Of a stretch of DNA of 64,000 bases, positions 9,601 to 17,704 are shown in pieces; position 1 is the first letter of the stretch, and each line of letters opens with the position of its first letter. Source of the DNA: CAVTLG01 sp963735495. GTDB lineage: Bacteria > Chloroflexota > Ktedonobacteria > Ktedonobacterales > Ktedonobacteraceae. The notes below the pieces were generated by a model, which saw only the letters and a program-made list of their open reading frames with translations, was not told the origin of the DNA and did not search any database. Location: NCBI GenBank assembly GCA_963735495.1, contig CAVTLG010000002.1, positions 930,001 to 994,000 of the forward strand. The letters run 5' to 3'. A program made the position numbers and the translations under genes.

Positions 9601-10024
9601 GCAAAAATTGGCTTTGAGTTAAGATTGTATGAACATTACTGTGAGTTAGAATATATTGCACTCTTTCTTGGTGATTGCCAGTATCCACTGGCAAATATGC
9701 GGCACCCGATTTCAAAATTCCAAGTATGGCAACATAGGCCTCAATGCCGCGATCCATAAAAATCGTCACAACATGACCTGGCTGGACACCGATCTGACAA
9801 AGTAAATAGGCAACCTGGTTGGACAGCCTGTTAAGCTCATCATAGGTTATTTCTTCGCCTTTAAATGAGATTGCTGTTCGCTTTCCATGATTTGTAGCTT
9901 GTTCATAAAAAATGCTGGCCAAAGTATCTTGATCAGGAAAAGAAATACGTGTTTGATTAAACATATGTATAAGACCCTTCTGATGTAAGCTCATGAAATC
10001 CAAGGTATTAAAATCTTTATTCAT
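6695..10024 (-). CDS. Nonribosomal peptide synthetase module (A-T-C) with a mutated carrier site
   Basis: An 1109-residue protein. Residues ~35-540 are an adenylation domain (IIYTSGSTGVPKG, NVYGPTEATV, YKTGDIGKLLPDG, VRGYRIELAEIE). Residues ~560-630 are a thiolation domain. The remainder is a condensation domain with the active-site HHIIIDD (usually HHxxxDG). The thiolation motif reads FFAVGGDLILSI: Leu601 (codon TTA, 8222-8224) replaces the serine that carries phosphopantetheine, a TCA-to-TTA change. A 27-base tandem duplication near the end (6912-6965) gives a repeated YPTLVDL. ATG at 10024 follows AGGAGGG. The gene is AT-rich compared with its neighbours and ends in a condensation domain without thioesterase. 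This suggests an acquired, partial and possibly inactive pathway. The amino acid activated cannot be told. Confidence 0.9.
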   Translation of the reverse strand: MNKDFNTLDFMSLHQKGLIHMFNQTRISFPDQDTLASIFYEQATNHGKRTAISFKGEEITYDELNRLSNQVAYLLCQIGVQPGHVVTIFMDRGIEAYVAILGILKSGAAYLPVDTGNHQERVQYILTHSNVHTILTQSQFLPQFDSQGTNFIVTLDRLKQFQKAKKRSGKIFDREDIALCPDTNLPLKSSATDLAYIIYTSGSTGVPKGVMVEHRSVVNLAYWAQETFGLTHQSHITQNYSIAFDASVQEIFSAWMSGATLYPVPEDIQLTPSLFVPWLRENAISYWDTIPSLWYQIVNFVATQPSEKGIAFPHLEVLVLGGEVLRADKINDWVKFVNHTHKIYNVYGPTEATVTTTYYLILPDEKRNSVAIGQPVHNAEVYILGEDLHQCMPDTEGEICIGGIGLAKGYLNADELTHSSFIFVDVVGKGKQRLYKTGDIGKLLPDGNLEFVGRRDEQVKVRGYRIELAEIEIALRNCFGVDDVVVLVKDEVDNRKIIAYFTCVNEAISANEVREDLKKRIPNYFIPNHLIKLTEIPLTANGKVDKAALFQFASDENLRQNEIYQEPTTRTEKLLAKIWRETIHIEKISIHDNFFAVGGDLILSIMIRHRCELEGIRLKSIDIFQYITIKTLARYIDEHLPELQFRSADSPSQNKPAVMLSSEQHKLLPPNAGVVLPLLPHQHEMLYEKVTYNRAIYVPQLLHHYEGNMNISAFERAINVLIERHEVFRIIFNTDITPQPLQIVLSNMNYRLPYKDISYQLWQEQDDYINQEAKKEREQGFELGKWPLFHFTVYKRSETKYDILWTTHHIIIDDWSTSIFYKELSRVYSALVTQKFHPLPQQKSNFSDYLMHYLNQDFERAKVFWQRYLADMVLMEIPKDSLSENEWGQVEEVIVSLDEEHTRDLKNLAQQNNATLNMVCLAIYFLLLKKICQQDDLTIGIVSSARSEGVQEVINVIGNLINTIPLRVNTHEADTVKEIISLVKKSLFEAQTYEFVGLANIAALVSQGTSRSLIQTLFLFEDYPTLVDLENYPTLVDLGETKSFSSFDVLNIEANESNGFPLTVVSYMNNENYLVFKFEYATGFFRRDTINAWARLYLTICERFRQADQ

Positions 10025-10755
10025 TTTCCCTCCTATAAATGGATATATAATAAATATCCATTCATACCTAACAATTTCACAAAAACTAATGGCGCTGGAG
10101 CAAAGCAAAATGCAGTCTCTCTAGATTGATGTTTAGACCACCTGATTTTTGCCTCAAGTAACGGTAATGCGTAAGGGTATCAGCAAGACCTGCAAAGGGC
10201 AGAGAAACGAGTAAGTCAAGTCAGCCCCCTGGTTCAACAAGGCTTTTCGGTTTACCCGTTTTTCCTTGAAAGCTCGCCAAGCAATAATTGTCAGGCTTCC
10301 CGTGCCCATCACCTCCAGAAGGATCGCCATATAAACCAAGCATACACTATAAAAGCGTACCGCATATTTTGCCCAAGGTCAAGAGATAGTGTCTGAAATC
10401 CACTTATAACTTTCATTCGATTTCATTAAAGCTAGCCAAGAGGCTGCATGGGACCTCAACGCTGCTTTCTCTCGGATTGGCCTGTCAAGTCACCTCTCTG
10501 ATTTATGAGTAGATCTCAGATAGTGTCACGTAAGATGCTACCTGCCACAAAGTAGCAGGTGTCTGGAACCAATGAAGTTCCGCTTTCCTTGCTGGAAATG
10601 GAACATGGCCCGTTTTTGGCCTTCATCGACCGAGAGAAGGGGCCACATTTCAGCAGATTTTCCTCAGAAAGGGCCGACTCTCAGCAAATCAGGAACTTGA
10701 TGCTTCATCTGTAATCTGAAACCGCCTCTTACCTCACGACTCATAGCAACTATGG
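10025..10755. other. Gene-free stretch between NRPS and SDR genes
   Basis: About 730 bases with no convincing gene. The AT-rich part next to the NRPS start probably holds its promoter. The rest has small hairpins (for example GATGCTACCTGCC facing GGCAGGTAGC-like sequence near 10530-10560) and no frame with a ribosome binding site or recognisable motif. It may mark the right edge of the acquired island. Confidence 0.5.
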
Positions 10756-11502
10756 CTAGCGCATCACCTCGCCACCATTTACCAGGATTACCTGGCCAGT
10801 AATAAATGAAGCAGCCGGAGAGGTAAGAAAAAGAGCCGTACCCAGTATATCCTCCGGCATGCCCCAACGCTTCAGCGGTACCTCCTGGGCCGCGCTTTGT
10901 CGCGTAGCGGAGGACAGCCGTTGCGACCACTCATTCTCAATACGACCAGGAGCGATGCAGTTGACGCGGACACGTGGTGCAAACTCCAACGCCAGGCAAC
11001 GCGTGAGTGACATAATCGCACCTTTGCTGATCGCATACATCTGGTTAGGAAAACCAGGAGCGCCATCGAGCGCGCGATCCCAACCGGTTGTCAAAATACA
11101 GCCACCTTCGCGCATATATGGCTCAACCTCACGACAGCAACGCCATGTTCCCATAATATCCACACCAACCATGCGCTCAAATACCTCTATCTCGCTCATG
11201 CCCCGCGTCTCGGTTGAATTAGCACTGGCACCAGCATTATTAATCCAGACATCAATGGAACCCAGCAAATCATGCGCCTCTTTGACCAGGCGGGTAGCCT
11301 CTTCCGGCTTACGCAGATCTGCTTGCGCCAGCATAGCCCGCCCACCCTGCGCCTTGATTTGTGCAACAACCTCCTCAGCCTCCTGCCGAGCATGGGCATA
11401 ATGGACCAGTACCGTTGCTCCCTGTGCAGCAAAACCCAGCGCCAGAACGCGACCAATGCTTCGTCCAGCACCCGTGATGGCAACCTTTTTATCCTGAAAC
11501 AT
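10756..11502 (-). CDS. Short-chain dehydrogenase/reductase (SDR)
   Basis: A 248-residue classical SDR. TGAGRSIGR is the NAD(P)-binding glycine motif, NNAGAS follows, and YAISKGAIMSLTRCLALEFAP holds the catalytic Tyr-x3-Lys. The end, FITGQVILVNGGEVMR, is like FabG and other 3-oxoacyl reductases. An Arg/Ser after the first beta strand is compatible with NADP(H). ATG at 11502 is supported by GAGGGAG upstream; an upstream in-frame extension would run through the parS-like site at 11521 and is unlikely. The substrate is unknown. Confidence 0.9.
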   Translation of the reverse strand: MFQDKKVAITGAGRSIGRVLALGFAAQGATVLVHYAHARQEAEEVVAQIKAQGGRAMLAQADLRKPEEATRLVKEAHDLLGSIDVWINNAGASANSTETRGMSEIEVFERMVGVDIMGTWRCCREVEPYMREGGCILTTGWDRALDGAPGFPNQMYAISKGAIMSLTRCLALEFAPRVRVNCIAPGRIENEWSQRLSSATRQSAAQEVPLKRWGMPEDILGTALFLTSPAASFITGQVILVNGGEVMR

Positions 11503-11520
11503 ATGGCATCTCCCTCGTAA

Positions 11521-11536
11521 TGTTTCACGTGAAACG
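11521..11536. other. parS-like site (one mismatch)
   Basis: TGTTTCACGTGAAACG differs from the perfect palindrome only in its last base. It lies 19 bases upstream of the SDR start codon, so bound ParB could overlap that promoter. Confidence 0.8.
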
Positions 11537-11641
11537 TTTCTGTGTTTGATAACAACATCATTATTAACGATTACGATGACGAGAAAAGTACTTGCTCTGC
11601 GTAGGGCTTGATGCAGGCAAGCCCTACGCAAGAAGTCGCTC

Positions 11642-12106
11642 CTACTTGCTGATCGAAGGAGACACGGTATCGTCAGTGGCGAGGGTTTCACCCAGCTGGC
11701 GCATGAGGCGCAGCCAGCCGCCACTCATGATCTGATAAGAGAGTTGCAGCAGCGGATGAGCGGGATCGAACCCACCATGCTCTAGGAACAGGTGCGTGCC
11801 CTGCCCTTCCGGCTCTAGACGCCAGGTGACGGTTGAGTACAGATCGTTTTCTCCAGAGTGATCGGACCAACTGTAGCAGAGCTTGCGCTCGACCTCGAAG
11901 GTGAGAACTTCACATTGGACGATGCCGCTAAATTTCACTTTGGGCATAGGTGTGCCTTTGAAAGTAAAATGATGGCCCACTTTCAGTTGAAAATCATTTG
12001 GCATGAGCCAGCGAGCCAGCAGATCAGAGTCAGTTAATGCCCGCCAGATGCGCGCTGGCCGGTACGGAAAAAACTGATCGATGGCAATAGTAGGAGAACT
12101 AGTCAT
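11642..12106 (-). CDS. SRPBCC / AHSA1-like domain protein
   Basis: A 154-residue helix-grip protein of the AHSA1 (activator of Hsp90 ATPase homologue) type. The START-like pattern PARIWRALTDSDLLARWLMPNDFQLKVGHHFTFKG is followed by VTWRLEPEGQGTHLFLEHGGF. Such proteins bind hydrophobic ligands; no catalytic activity is implied. The start at 12106 overlaps the stop of the upstream ArsR gene (ATGACTAG), which indicates translational coupling. ArsR-AHSA1 pairs are common in bacteria and the two are probably co-regulated by the regulator itself. Confidence 0.88.
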   Translation of the reverse strand: MTSSPTIAIDQFFPYRPARIWRALTDSDLLARWLMPNDFQLKVGHHFTFKGTPMPKVKFSGIVQCEVLTFEVERKLCYSWSDHSGENDLYSTVTWRLEPEGQGTHLFLEHGGFDPAHPLLQLSYQIMSGGWLRLMRQLGETLATDDTVSPSISK

Positions 12107-12434
12107 GATGTTCCTCAAACTCCTCTGCAAGTAATGTTTCCAGGTTTGTCAGACGGTCCAGCCAGAACTGTTCGTAGGGCGCCAACCAGTGGTGGATCGC
12201 TTGCAATGGCGCTCCTTGCAGACGATAGTAGCGGTGCCGTCCCTGCTTCTGTTCGCTGACTAGGCCGACCTCGCGGAGCACTTTCAGGTGCTCCGAGATA
12301 GTGGGACGCTGCATGGTGAAATGATCCGCGAGATATTGGACAGGCTGCTCTCCCTCGTCACGAAGCAAACGCAGGAGTTCGCGCCGTGTCGGGTTGGCTA
12401 GGGCAGCAAAGACGGGGTCAATCGAATCAAGCAT
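12099..12434 (-). CDS. ArsR-family transcriptional regulator
   Basis: A 111-residue winged-helix repressor. LANPTRRELLRLLRDEG opens the domain, the recognition helix is FTMQRPTISEHLKVLREVGLV, and the wing is EQKQGRHRYYRL. There is no CxC metal motif, so it is of the non-metal type that usually accompanies AHSA1-like genes. Two similar 16-bp palindromes sit at 12465 and 12505 just upstream of the start, which strongly suggests autoregulation. The SRPBCC gene follows with an overlapping start. Confidence 0.92.
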   Translation of the reverse strand: MLDSIDPVFAALANPTRRELLRLLRDEGEQPVQYLADHFTMQRPTISEHLKVLREVGLVSEQKQGRHRYYRLQGAPLQAIHHWLAPYEQFWLDRLTNLETLLAEEFEEHHD

Positions 12435-12464
12435 CCGGTAGCTCCTTCTTCTGCCTCCTAATCC

Positions 12465-12520
12465 GTAGGAAATATCCTACTGACGAAGCTTGGTCATATT
12501 ATACGTAGGAAATTCCCTAC
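12465..12520. promoter_or_regulatory. Twin ArsR operators
   Basis: GTAGGAAATATCCTAC (12465-12480) and GTAGGAAATTCCCTAC (12505-12520) are near-perfect palindromes exactly 40 bases apart, about four helical turns. They lie in the promoter region of the arsR-like gene. I infer that two regulator dimers bind on the same DNA face. Confidence 0.75.
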
Positions 12521-12785
12521 CTGTCAAGAATAACCATCAGAGTAGGGACCAGACGCAAGACTATCGGTCTATGCCGCACGAAAGAAACGCAGAGAGACCA
12601 ACCATTATGCCATGAATTTACAAACATCACATTCTGTGATCAGCCCTCGTCATGAATTCGTACGTATCATGAAGCGATACAATGGCTGCCGCAACCGGAG
12701 AAGAAGGTGAGCAGAGAAACATGACGAAGGGACAACAGCTCGAACATGTGCTCGAATCTACAGGAAGATAATCTACTTCATAGTA

Positions 12786-12813
12786 AGAGACGCCGGCAAC
12801 TGCCAGCGTCTCT
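12786..12813. terminator. Hairpin downstream of apbE
   Basis: AGAGACGCCGGCA pairs with TGCCAGCGTCTCT across a two-base loop (one mismatch). It is 110 bases past the apbE stop on the minus strand. The T-tract is weak, so termination is a suggestion. The rest of 12521-12922 shows no gene. Confidence 0.5.
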
Positions 12814-12922
12814 ACATGGGGGGACTAATAGTGCGAATAGGTGTATACAATTGCGTGACTCGTTACCGGCTGGCTAAAACCACCCGTACTAACGACATCC
12901 CAGGTAACAGCCTACCAACGAC

Positions 12923-13924
12923 TCATGAAAGCGGCCTCATAAGCTCTTCAGGCCAGCGGCCAGCAACCTCCCACGTGCCATCGGCATTGACAAAGAGACC
13001 CGCCAGTTGATGTCTGACAAAAAAGGCTTTACCATCCTCTGAACCAAGAATGAAGGCAACCTTAGCGGAGATTTCCGCCTGGATACAACGTCCGGCCACG
13101 GCGCTGACAGACCAGAGTCCGTTGCTGACCGGTAATCCTGTACGCGGATCAAGCAAATGATGGCGCTGCTCGCCCCCTTGCAGCCAGTGACGCCTGGCGA
13201 TGCCCGAGGTTGCAATAGCCCCATGGTGTAAAGGTAGCGCCCAGGATATATCTTTTCCAGCTATCGCGATAGACCAGTGATCAGCCTCCGGTGGCAATCC
13301 CCTGACAGCCAGGTCCCCACCAGCATTCACCAGAGCAGTCTGGATACCAATCTCCTGCAAGCGCTCAAGCGCAGCGTCCACGGCCATCCCTTTGGCGATG
13401 CCCCCAAAATCCAGGTGCACACCAGCGGGCAGTGCCACACAACGTATCTCAGGTTGAACGTGAATAGAGCGCCACGCACCTCCGGCCAGCCCATGATAGG
13501 TTGTCTCAGGCTGTACAGACGGCAAGGCATCAAAAGTACGATCATAGCCAAGCTGCGTAAGCTGTTGCAATAGCGTCGGATCATAAAGGCCATCAGTTGC
13601 CTCAGCGGCAGCCAGAGCTTCCATAATCACGTCAAAAAGCAACTTGCTCACAATCACCAGTCCGCCAGCGTGCTGATTCAACTGGGAAAGCTCACTCTCC
13701 GGTCGAAAGCGACTGAGCGTTTGTTCCCACTCTGCGAAGAGTTCTTTAACAGCAGCGCTTCCTGCCGTCTGTTGAGCTTCTGGTAAAAGCAAAGTAATGG
13801 TGGTACCCATAGCCCGAAATTGTTCCCGGCTCATCCCTGACGGTACGACGAACTCGGTGCTAGGAGACACTGGAGCCGGTACTGGGGGATTGGATTGAGC
13901 CTCCATTTCCGTTTCCGAAGCCAT
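12923..13924 (-). CDS. apbE: FAD:protein FMN transferase (ApbE family)
   Basis: A 333-residue ApbE/flavin transferase that attaches FMN through a phosphoester to Thr/Ser of target flavoproteins, using Mg2+ and FAD. Family motifs: FRAMGTTITLLLP, LSRFRPESELSQLNQHAGG, GVHLDFGGIAKGMAVDAALE, ALVNAGGDLAVRG, and HHLLDPRTGLPVSNGLWSVSAVAG. There is no lipobox or signal peptide, unlike many exported ApbE proteins. ATG at 13924 has a strong AAGGAGGAGG; its first 22 codons lie inside the upstream membrane-protein gene in another frame. This overlap suggests coupling, and the membrane protein may be part of the same flavin-dependent system. Confidence 0.92.
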   Translation of the reverse strand: MASETEMEAQSNPPVPAPVSPSTEFVVPSGMSREQFRAMGTTITLLLPEAQQTAGSAAVKELFAEWEQTLSRFRPESELSQLNQHAGGLVIVSKLLFDVIMEALAAAEATDGLYDPTLLQQLTQLGYDRTFDALPSVQPETTYHGLAGGAWRSIHVQPEIRCVALPAGVHLDFGGIAKGMAVDAALERLQEIGIQTALVNAGGDLAVRGLPPEADHWSIAIAGKDISWALPLHHGAIATSGIARRHWLQGGEQRHHLLDPRTGLPVSNGLWSVSAVAGRCIQAEISAKVAFILGSEDGKAFFVRHQLAGLFVNADGTWEVAGRWPEELMRPLS

Positions 13925-14396
13925 ATCCTCCTCCTTGCTGGTTTCCACTTTGCTGATCCCCTCTCCGATGGTGAAAGAAACCACCATCATCATTTGTATT
14001 CTGATTCGCATTTGAGTTCGATGGCGTATTTGGGGATGCTGACGAAGACGTGGATTGGCTCGCAGCCGTGGCCTGCAAATGAGTAGCGACCAACACGCTA
14101 AGCGCTACAAAGCCTGCGATTGACGAAACAGCAATGCCTCTTTTTAAACTCTGAGCCATCTCAACCGCCTGCGCCTTTGACATACGGGCAGGAGGACGTG
14201 GAGCCGCCTGTGTCAGCTTTGCCCCTCGTTCTCTCTGTGACGAGGATTGAGCATAAGCATGATCACCTGTATAGTAAGCCTGCGTTTGTGGCTGATAGAG
14301 GGTGCCATATGTTTGATCAGGACGAAATTTGCCAACCGTATGCTCTTGTCCTGGCGACCAGGCAAATCTTTCATCATATGGATTATAATTTTCCAT
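13860..14396 (-). CDS. Single-pass membrane protein overlapping apbE
   Basis: A 178-residue protein of unknown function. Residues 1-90 are polar and cytoplasmic-looking. One transmembrane helix, AVSSIAGFVALSVLVATHLQ, is followed by a low-complexity Ser/Thr/Asn tail, a histidine-arginine patch (FFHHRRGDQ) and a Gly/Asn-rich end. ATG at 14396 follows GAGGG. Its end overlaps the apbE start by about 65 bases. I suspect a partner of ApbE (for example an anchor or electron-transfer accessory), but no haem, FMN-binding or cysteine motif is present to prove this. Confidence 0.65.
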   Translation of the reverse strand: MENYNPYDERFAWSPGQEHTVGKFRPDQTYGTLYQPQTQAYYTGDHAYAQSSSQRERGAKLTQAAPRPPARMSKAQAVEMAQSLKRGIAVSSIAGFVALSVLVATHLQATAASQSTSSSASPNTPSNSNANQNTNDDGGFFHHRRGDQQSGNQQGGGYGFGNGNGGSIQSPSTGSSVS

Positions 14397-15052
14397 AAGT
14401 CCCTCTTTCAAGATCGTAACTCTGTTGCAATTTAGTATATATACTTACCAGTTAGTTGACAAGGGCAAATTCCGCCGCGCTACATCCGCCATACAAAACC
14501 TTGCGGTACACACTACGTTCACCACTTGAGGATACTATAAAGCAAGACTTTGAGAAAACATACACAAATATGTAAAAGGTTTGTAAATATTTTCTTTATA
14601 GCTGTTTTATCCATAGGGCGATAACTACATCCATTCGCCTTTGCCAGCATATTTGCTCACGGAACATCTTGCTAGTTCCATCATCTGGTGATATTGTAAG
14701 TGAAGAAGTGCTTGTCGCTGACAGCGTCTACTCAATAAACATGCAGCCGAATGCAAGGCAAACGTATTTTTCACAGCCAGATCACATCTTGGATCTCGGA
14801 TGAAGACGCAGCAGTTTTCATCTCTGCAAAGGTTGAAGGCATAGCGCACGCAGAACACGTTTGGTAAGACACAAGCGAAGCTGCTTCATGAGAAGAGCAA
14901 TGACGATGACGGTCATCAATGCGTGAGATTGACAGCCTATGCTACAACAATACAGCATACAGGAATTCCATACGTGGGTAGCACAAAAGCAAATCTGCCT
15001 CTATGGATAGCTTGTACACTGGATCACTATACACAAAAGGAGAAAATGACAC
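14397..15052. other. Gene-free promoter region upstream of gap
   Basis: About 650 bases between divergent transcripts. The AT-rich start near 14400-14600 suits a promoter for the membrane protein/apbE pair. The right end carries the AAAGGAG site of gap. A 77-residue minus-strand frame here has no ribosome binding site and odd cysteine-rich composition, so I do not call it. Confidence 0.5.
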
Positions 15053-16066
15053 ATGGCAACCCGCGTAGGTATCAATGGTTTCGGACGTATCGGGCGTCAA
15101 TCTCTCAAGGCAATGCTGGAACGGCATCCAAACGACCTGGAGATCGTAGCGGTCAATGATCTTACGGATACAAACACCAACGCACACTTACTCAAATATG
15201 ACTCGACCTACGGGCACTTTCCCGGTGAAGTCTCAGCCACGGCTGACTCCCTTATTGTAAACGGTCGCGAGATTAAGGTCATCTCTCAGCGCGATCCAGC
15301 GCAGATTCCCTGGGGCGACCTGGGTGTGGAGCTAGTCATCGAATCAACTGGCTTTTTCACTGACGCCGACAAGGCCGCAGCTCACTTGAAGGGTGGCGCC
15401 AAAAAAGTCATTATTTCCGCTCCCGCCAAAGGTGAAGATTTGACGATAGTGTTGGGCGTCAATGAAAACGTCTATGATCCGGCGAAACACACTATTATTT
15501 CGAACGCATCCTGTACGACCAACTGTCTTGCACCGACAGCCAAAGTGCTCAATGATGTCTTCGGCATTGAGCGCGGCTTGATGAACACTATTCACTCCTA
15601 CACAAACGATCAGAAGATCCTGGACCAGGTGCACAAAGACCTGCGCCGCGCGCGTTCGGCTGCCGTGAATATTATTCCCACGACGACTGGTGCTGCACGC
15701 GCCCTGGCTCTGGTCATTCCAGAGCTGAAAGGTCGTTTCGACGGCATGTCCTTGCGCGTCCCAACCGTCACGGGTTCTGTGGTCGACTTTGTCATTACGA
15801 CCCGCAAAGAGGCCTCGGTTGACACCGTAAACCAGGCTTTTAAGGACGCCGCAGCCGGTTCACTGAAGGGCATCCTGGGCTATACTGAGGAGCCTCTGGT
15901 ATCCTCGGATTTCCGTGGCGACTCGCGCTCCTCTATCGTCGACGGGCTTTCCACGATGGTACTCGGTGGCAACATGATCAAGGTTATCGCCTGGTATGAC
16001 AACGAGTGGGGCTACTCCAGCCGTATCGCGGACCTGACGCATTTCATCGGACAGAAAGGCTTCTAA
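15053..16066 (+). CDS. gap: Glyceraldehyde-3-phosphate dehydrogenase, type I
   Basis: A 337-residue enzyme that oxidises glyceraldehyde 3-phosphate to 1,3-bisphosphoglycerate with NAD in glycolysis. GINGFGRIGRQSL is the dinucleotide fold and AVNDLTDTNTNAHL has the Asp typical of NAD preference. NASCTTNCLAPTAK holds the catalytic Cys154, and His181 is in NTIHSYTNDQ. WYDNEWGYSSR closes the protein. AAAGGAG lies ten bases before the ATG. A nearby off-frame ATG six bases earlier is not the start. pgk follows 69 bases downstream with a parS-like hairpin between them. Confidence 0.97.
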   Translation: MATRVGINGFGRIGRQSLKAMLERHPNDLEIVAVNDLTDTNTNAHLLKYDSTYGHFPGEVSATADSLIVNGREIKVISQRDPAQIPWGDLGVELVIESTGFFTDADKAAAHLKGGAKKVIISAPAKGEDLTIVLGVNENVYDPAKHTIISNASCTTNCLAPTAKVLNDVFGIERGLMNTIHSYTNDQKILDQVHKDLRRARSAAVNIIPTTTGAARALALVIPELKGRFDGMSLRVPTVTGSVVDFVITTRKEASVDTVNQAFKDAAAGSLKGILGYTEEPLVSSDFRGDSRSSIVDGLSTMVLGGNMIKVIAWYDNEWGYSSRIADLTHFIGQKGF

Positions 16067-16080
16067 TTAATGGTATCGCA

Positions 16081-16105
16081 GGGGATGTTTCACGTGGAAC
16101 ATCCC
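16081..16105. other. parS-like site inside a hairpin between gap and pgk
   Basis: The core TGTTTCACGTGGAACA (16086-16101) has one mismatched pair relative to the perfect palindrome and is extended by GGGGA/TCCCC arms. It could serve as a ParB site, an mRNA hairpin between two cotranscribed glycolytic genes, or both. Confidence 0.72.
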
Positions 16106-16135
16106 CTGTGCCAATAACGGTAGGAAATAAAGACG

Positions 16136-17329
16136 ATGAACAAAAAGACGATACGCGATATCGTTGTCGCAGGCAAACACGTATTAGTGCGCGTAGATTT
16201 CAACGTCCCACTCGACGCGGAACAACATATCACCGACGACACCCGCATTGTCGCCGCACTCCCAACCATCGAATATCTGCTGAATGCAGGCGCAGCGGTT
16301 ATCCTTATGTCGCACCTGGGACGTCCCGCAGGCAAAGTAGTGGACAACCTCAGCCTGGCTCCCATCGCACAATGTCTAAGTGAATTGCTCAAACGTCCCG
16401 TAGCAATTGCGCGGGATAGCGTTGGTCCAGACGTCGAGGCCCAGGCCCATGCATTACAGCCAGGACAGATCTTGTTGCTAGAAAATCTGCGCTTCCATGC
16501 GGAAGAAGAAAAGAATAATCCTGAATTTGCACGTCAGCTAGCAGCTCTCGGCGACCTCTATGTCAATGACGCATTTGGTACGGCTCATCGCGCACATGCC
16601 TCAACCGAGGGCGTGACACATTATTTACCAGGCGTGGCCGGTTTCCTGATGGAAAAGGAAATCAATTTCCTGGGCGCAACATTGGAGCATCCACAGCGTC
16701 CCTTCGCGGCAGTCGTCGGCGGTGCCAAAGTATCCGACAAGATTGCCGTATTAGAGCGACTCATCAGCATCGCCGATACCATCCTGATTGGCGGCGGTAT
16801 GGCAAATACGTTTCTTAAAGCGCAGGGATACGAAATTGGCGATTCGCTTTACGAGGCAGCGAAGCTCGATGTGGCACGCAACCTGATCACCACAGCGCAG
16901 CAGCAGCAAAAAGACCTTATGCTACCCACAGATGCAGTGATCGCCGACCGCTTCGCCGCCGATGCCGAGCATAAGGTAGTCGCAGTAACACAGGTTCCGT
17001 CTGGCTGGCGCATCCTCGATATTGGACCAGAGACGGTTGAGCTGTTTGGTCGTATACTTGCAAACGCGCGTACAATTATATGGAATGGTACATTAGGCGT
17101 GGCTGAGATGCCTGCATTCGCACAGGGTACCAATGGCGTCGTAGAGATACTGGCGGAACGCACAAAAGCTGGCGCGCAGACAATCATCGGTGGCGGCGAC
17201 TCAGCGGCAGCCGTAGAACAGGCTGGTGCGGCGGATAAAATGACACACGTCTCAACAGGTGGTGGGGCTTCATTGGAGTTCCTCGAAGGGCGTACGCTAC
17301 CTGGCGTGGCAGCGCTGCAGGATAAGTAA
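16136..17329 (+). CDS. pgk: Phosphoglycerate kinase
   Basis: A 397-residue cytosolic enzyme transferring phosphate from 1,3-bisphosphoglycerate to ADP. It has the N-domain RVDFNVPLD, the basic patch around MSHLGRPAGK, LLENLRFHAEEEKNN, the hinge VVGGAKVSDK, and the C-domain nucleotide motifs DIGPETVELF, IWNGTLGVAEMPAFA and IIGGGDSAAAVEQAG. Length matches the family. ATG at 16136 follows a weak GGAAATAAAG site. It lies between gap and tpiA, all on the plus strand. Confidence 0.97.
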   Translation: MNKKTIRDIVVAGKHVLVRVDFNVPLDAEQHITDDTRIVAALPTIEYLLNAGAAVILMSHLGRPAGKVVDNLSLAPIAQCLSELLKRPVAIARDSVGPDVEAQAHALQPGQILLLENLRFHAEEEKNNPEFARQLAALGDLYVNDAFGTAHRAHASTEGVTHYLPGVAGFLMEKEINFLGATLEHPQRPFAAVVGGAKVSDKIAVLERLISIADTILIGGGMANTFLKAQGYEIGDSLYEAAKLDVARNLITTAQQQQKDLMLPTDAVIADRFAADAEHKVVAVTQVPSGWRILDIGPETVELFGRILANARTIIWNGTLGVAEMPAFAQGTNGVVEILAERTKAGAQTIIGGGDSAAAVEQAGAADKMTHVSTGGGASLEFLEGRTLPGVAALQDK

Positions 17330-17704
17330 TACCCATAGACATTCAGAAACACAAAACTCGTTGCTAGCAATGTGCTGCGGCACCTTTCTCATCTGAATGC
17401 CAGGAAATATAAAAGCTGTCATCTCTCAGCATTTGAATAGAGATTATTCACCGCTACAGGTAACTACTCAGATGAGGCAACGTTTCAGGAGCCAGGGAAG
17501 CTCGCGTAGGGGCCGAGCCAAGACCTTTTTTTCTTTGCCCCACGCCGCAGATCGGCCACGAAAAAGGTCTTGGCATCCCTTGCGGCGGCCCGTCCCGTCT
17601 TGCACCCACCCTGGACAACCGCAAGGGATTGTCCCTACGCGATCCCTCCTCTGCTAGCCGACCTGAGGAGTTACCGCTACTGCATAAATAACAAGGAGTA
17701 CCGT
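17330..17704. repeat. Repeat-containing spacer between pgk and tpiA
   Basis: The spacer has a 15-base inverted repeat, GCCAAGACCTTTTTT at 17517 facing AAAAAGGTCTTGGC near 17562-17576. It is followed by CCCTTGCGGCGGCCCGTCCCG, which recurs at ~62792-62813, and the GACAACCGCAAGGG core at 17613. A tpiA ribosome site AAGGAG lies at the right end. Repeat insertion may have separated a former pgk-tpiA operon. Confidence 0.65.

Noticed and set aside
10154..10339. 61-residue minus-strand ORF
   Set aside because: No ribosome binding site, no motif, and located in a hairpin-rich AT/GC-mixed spacer next to the NRPS island.
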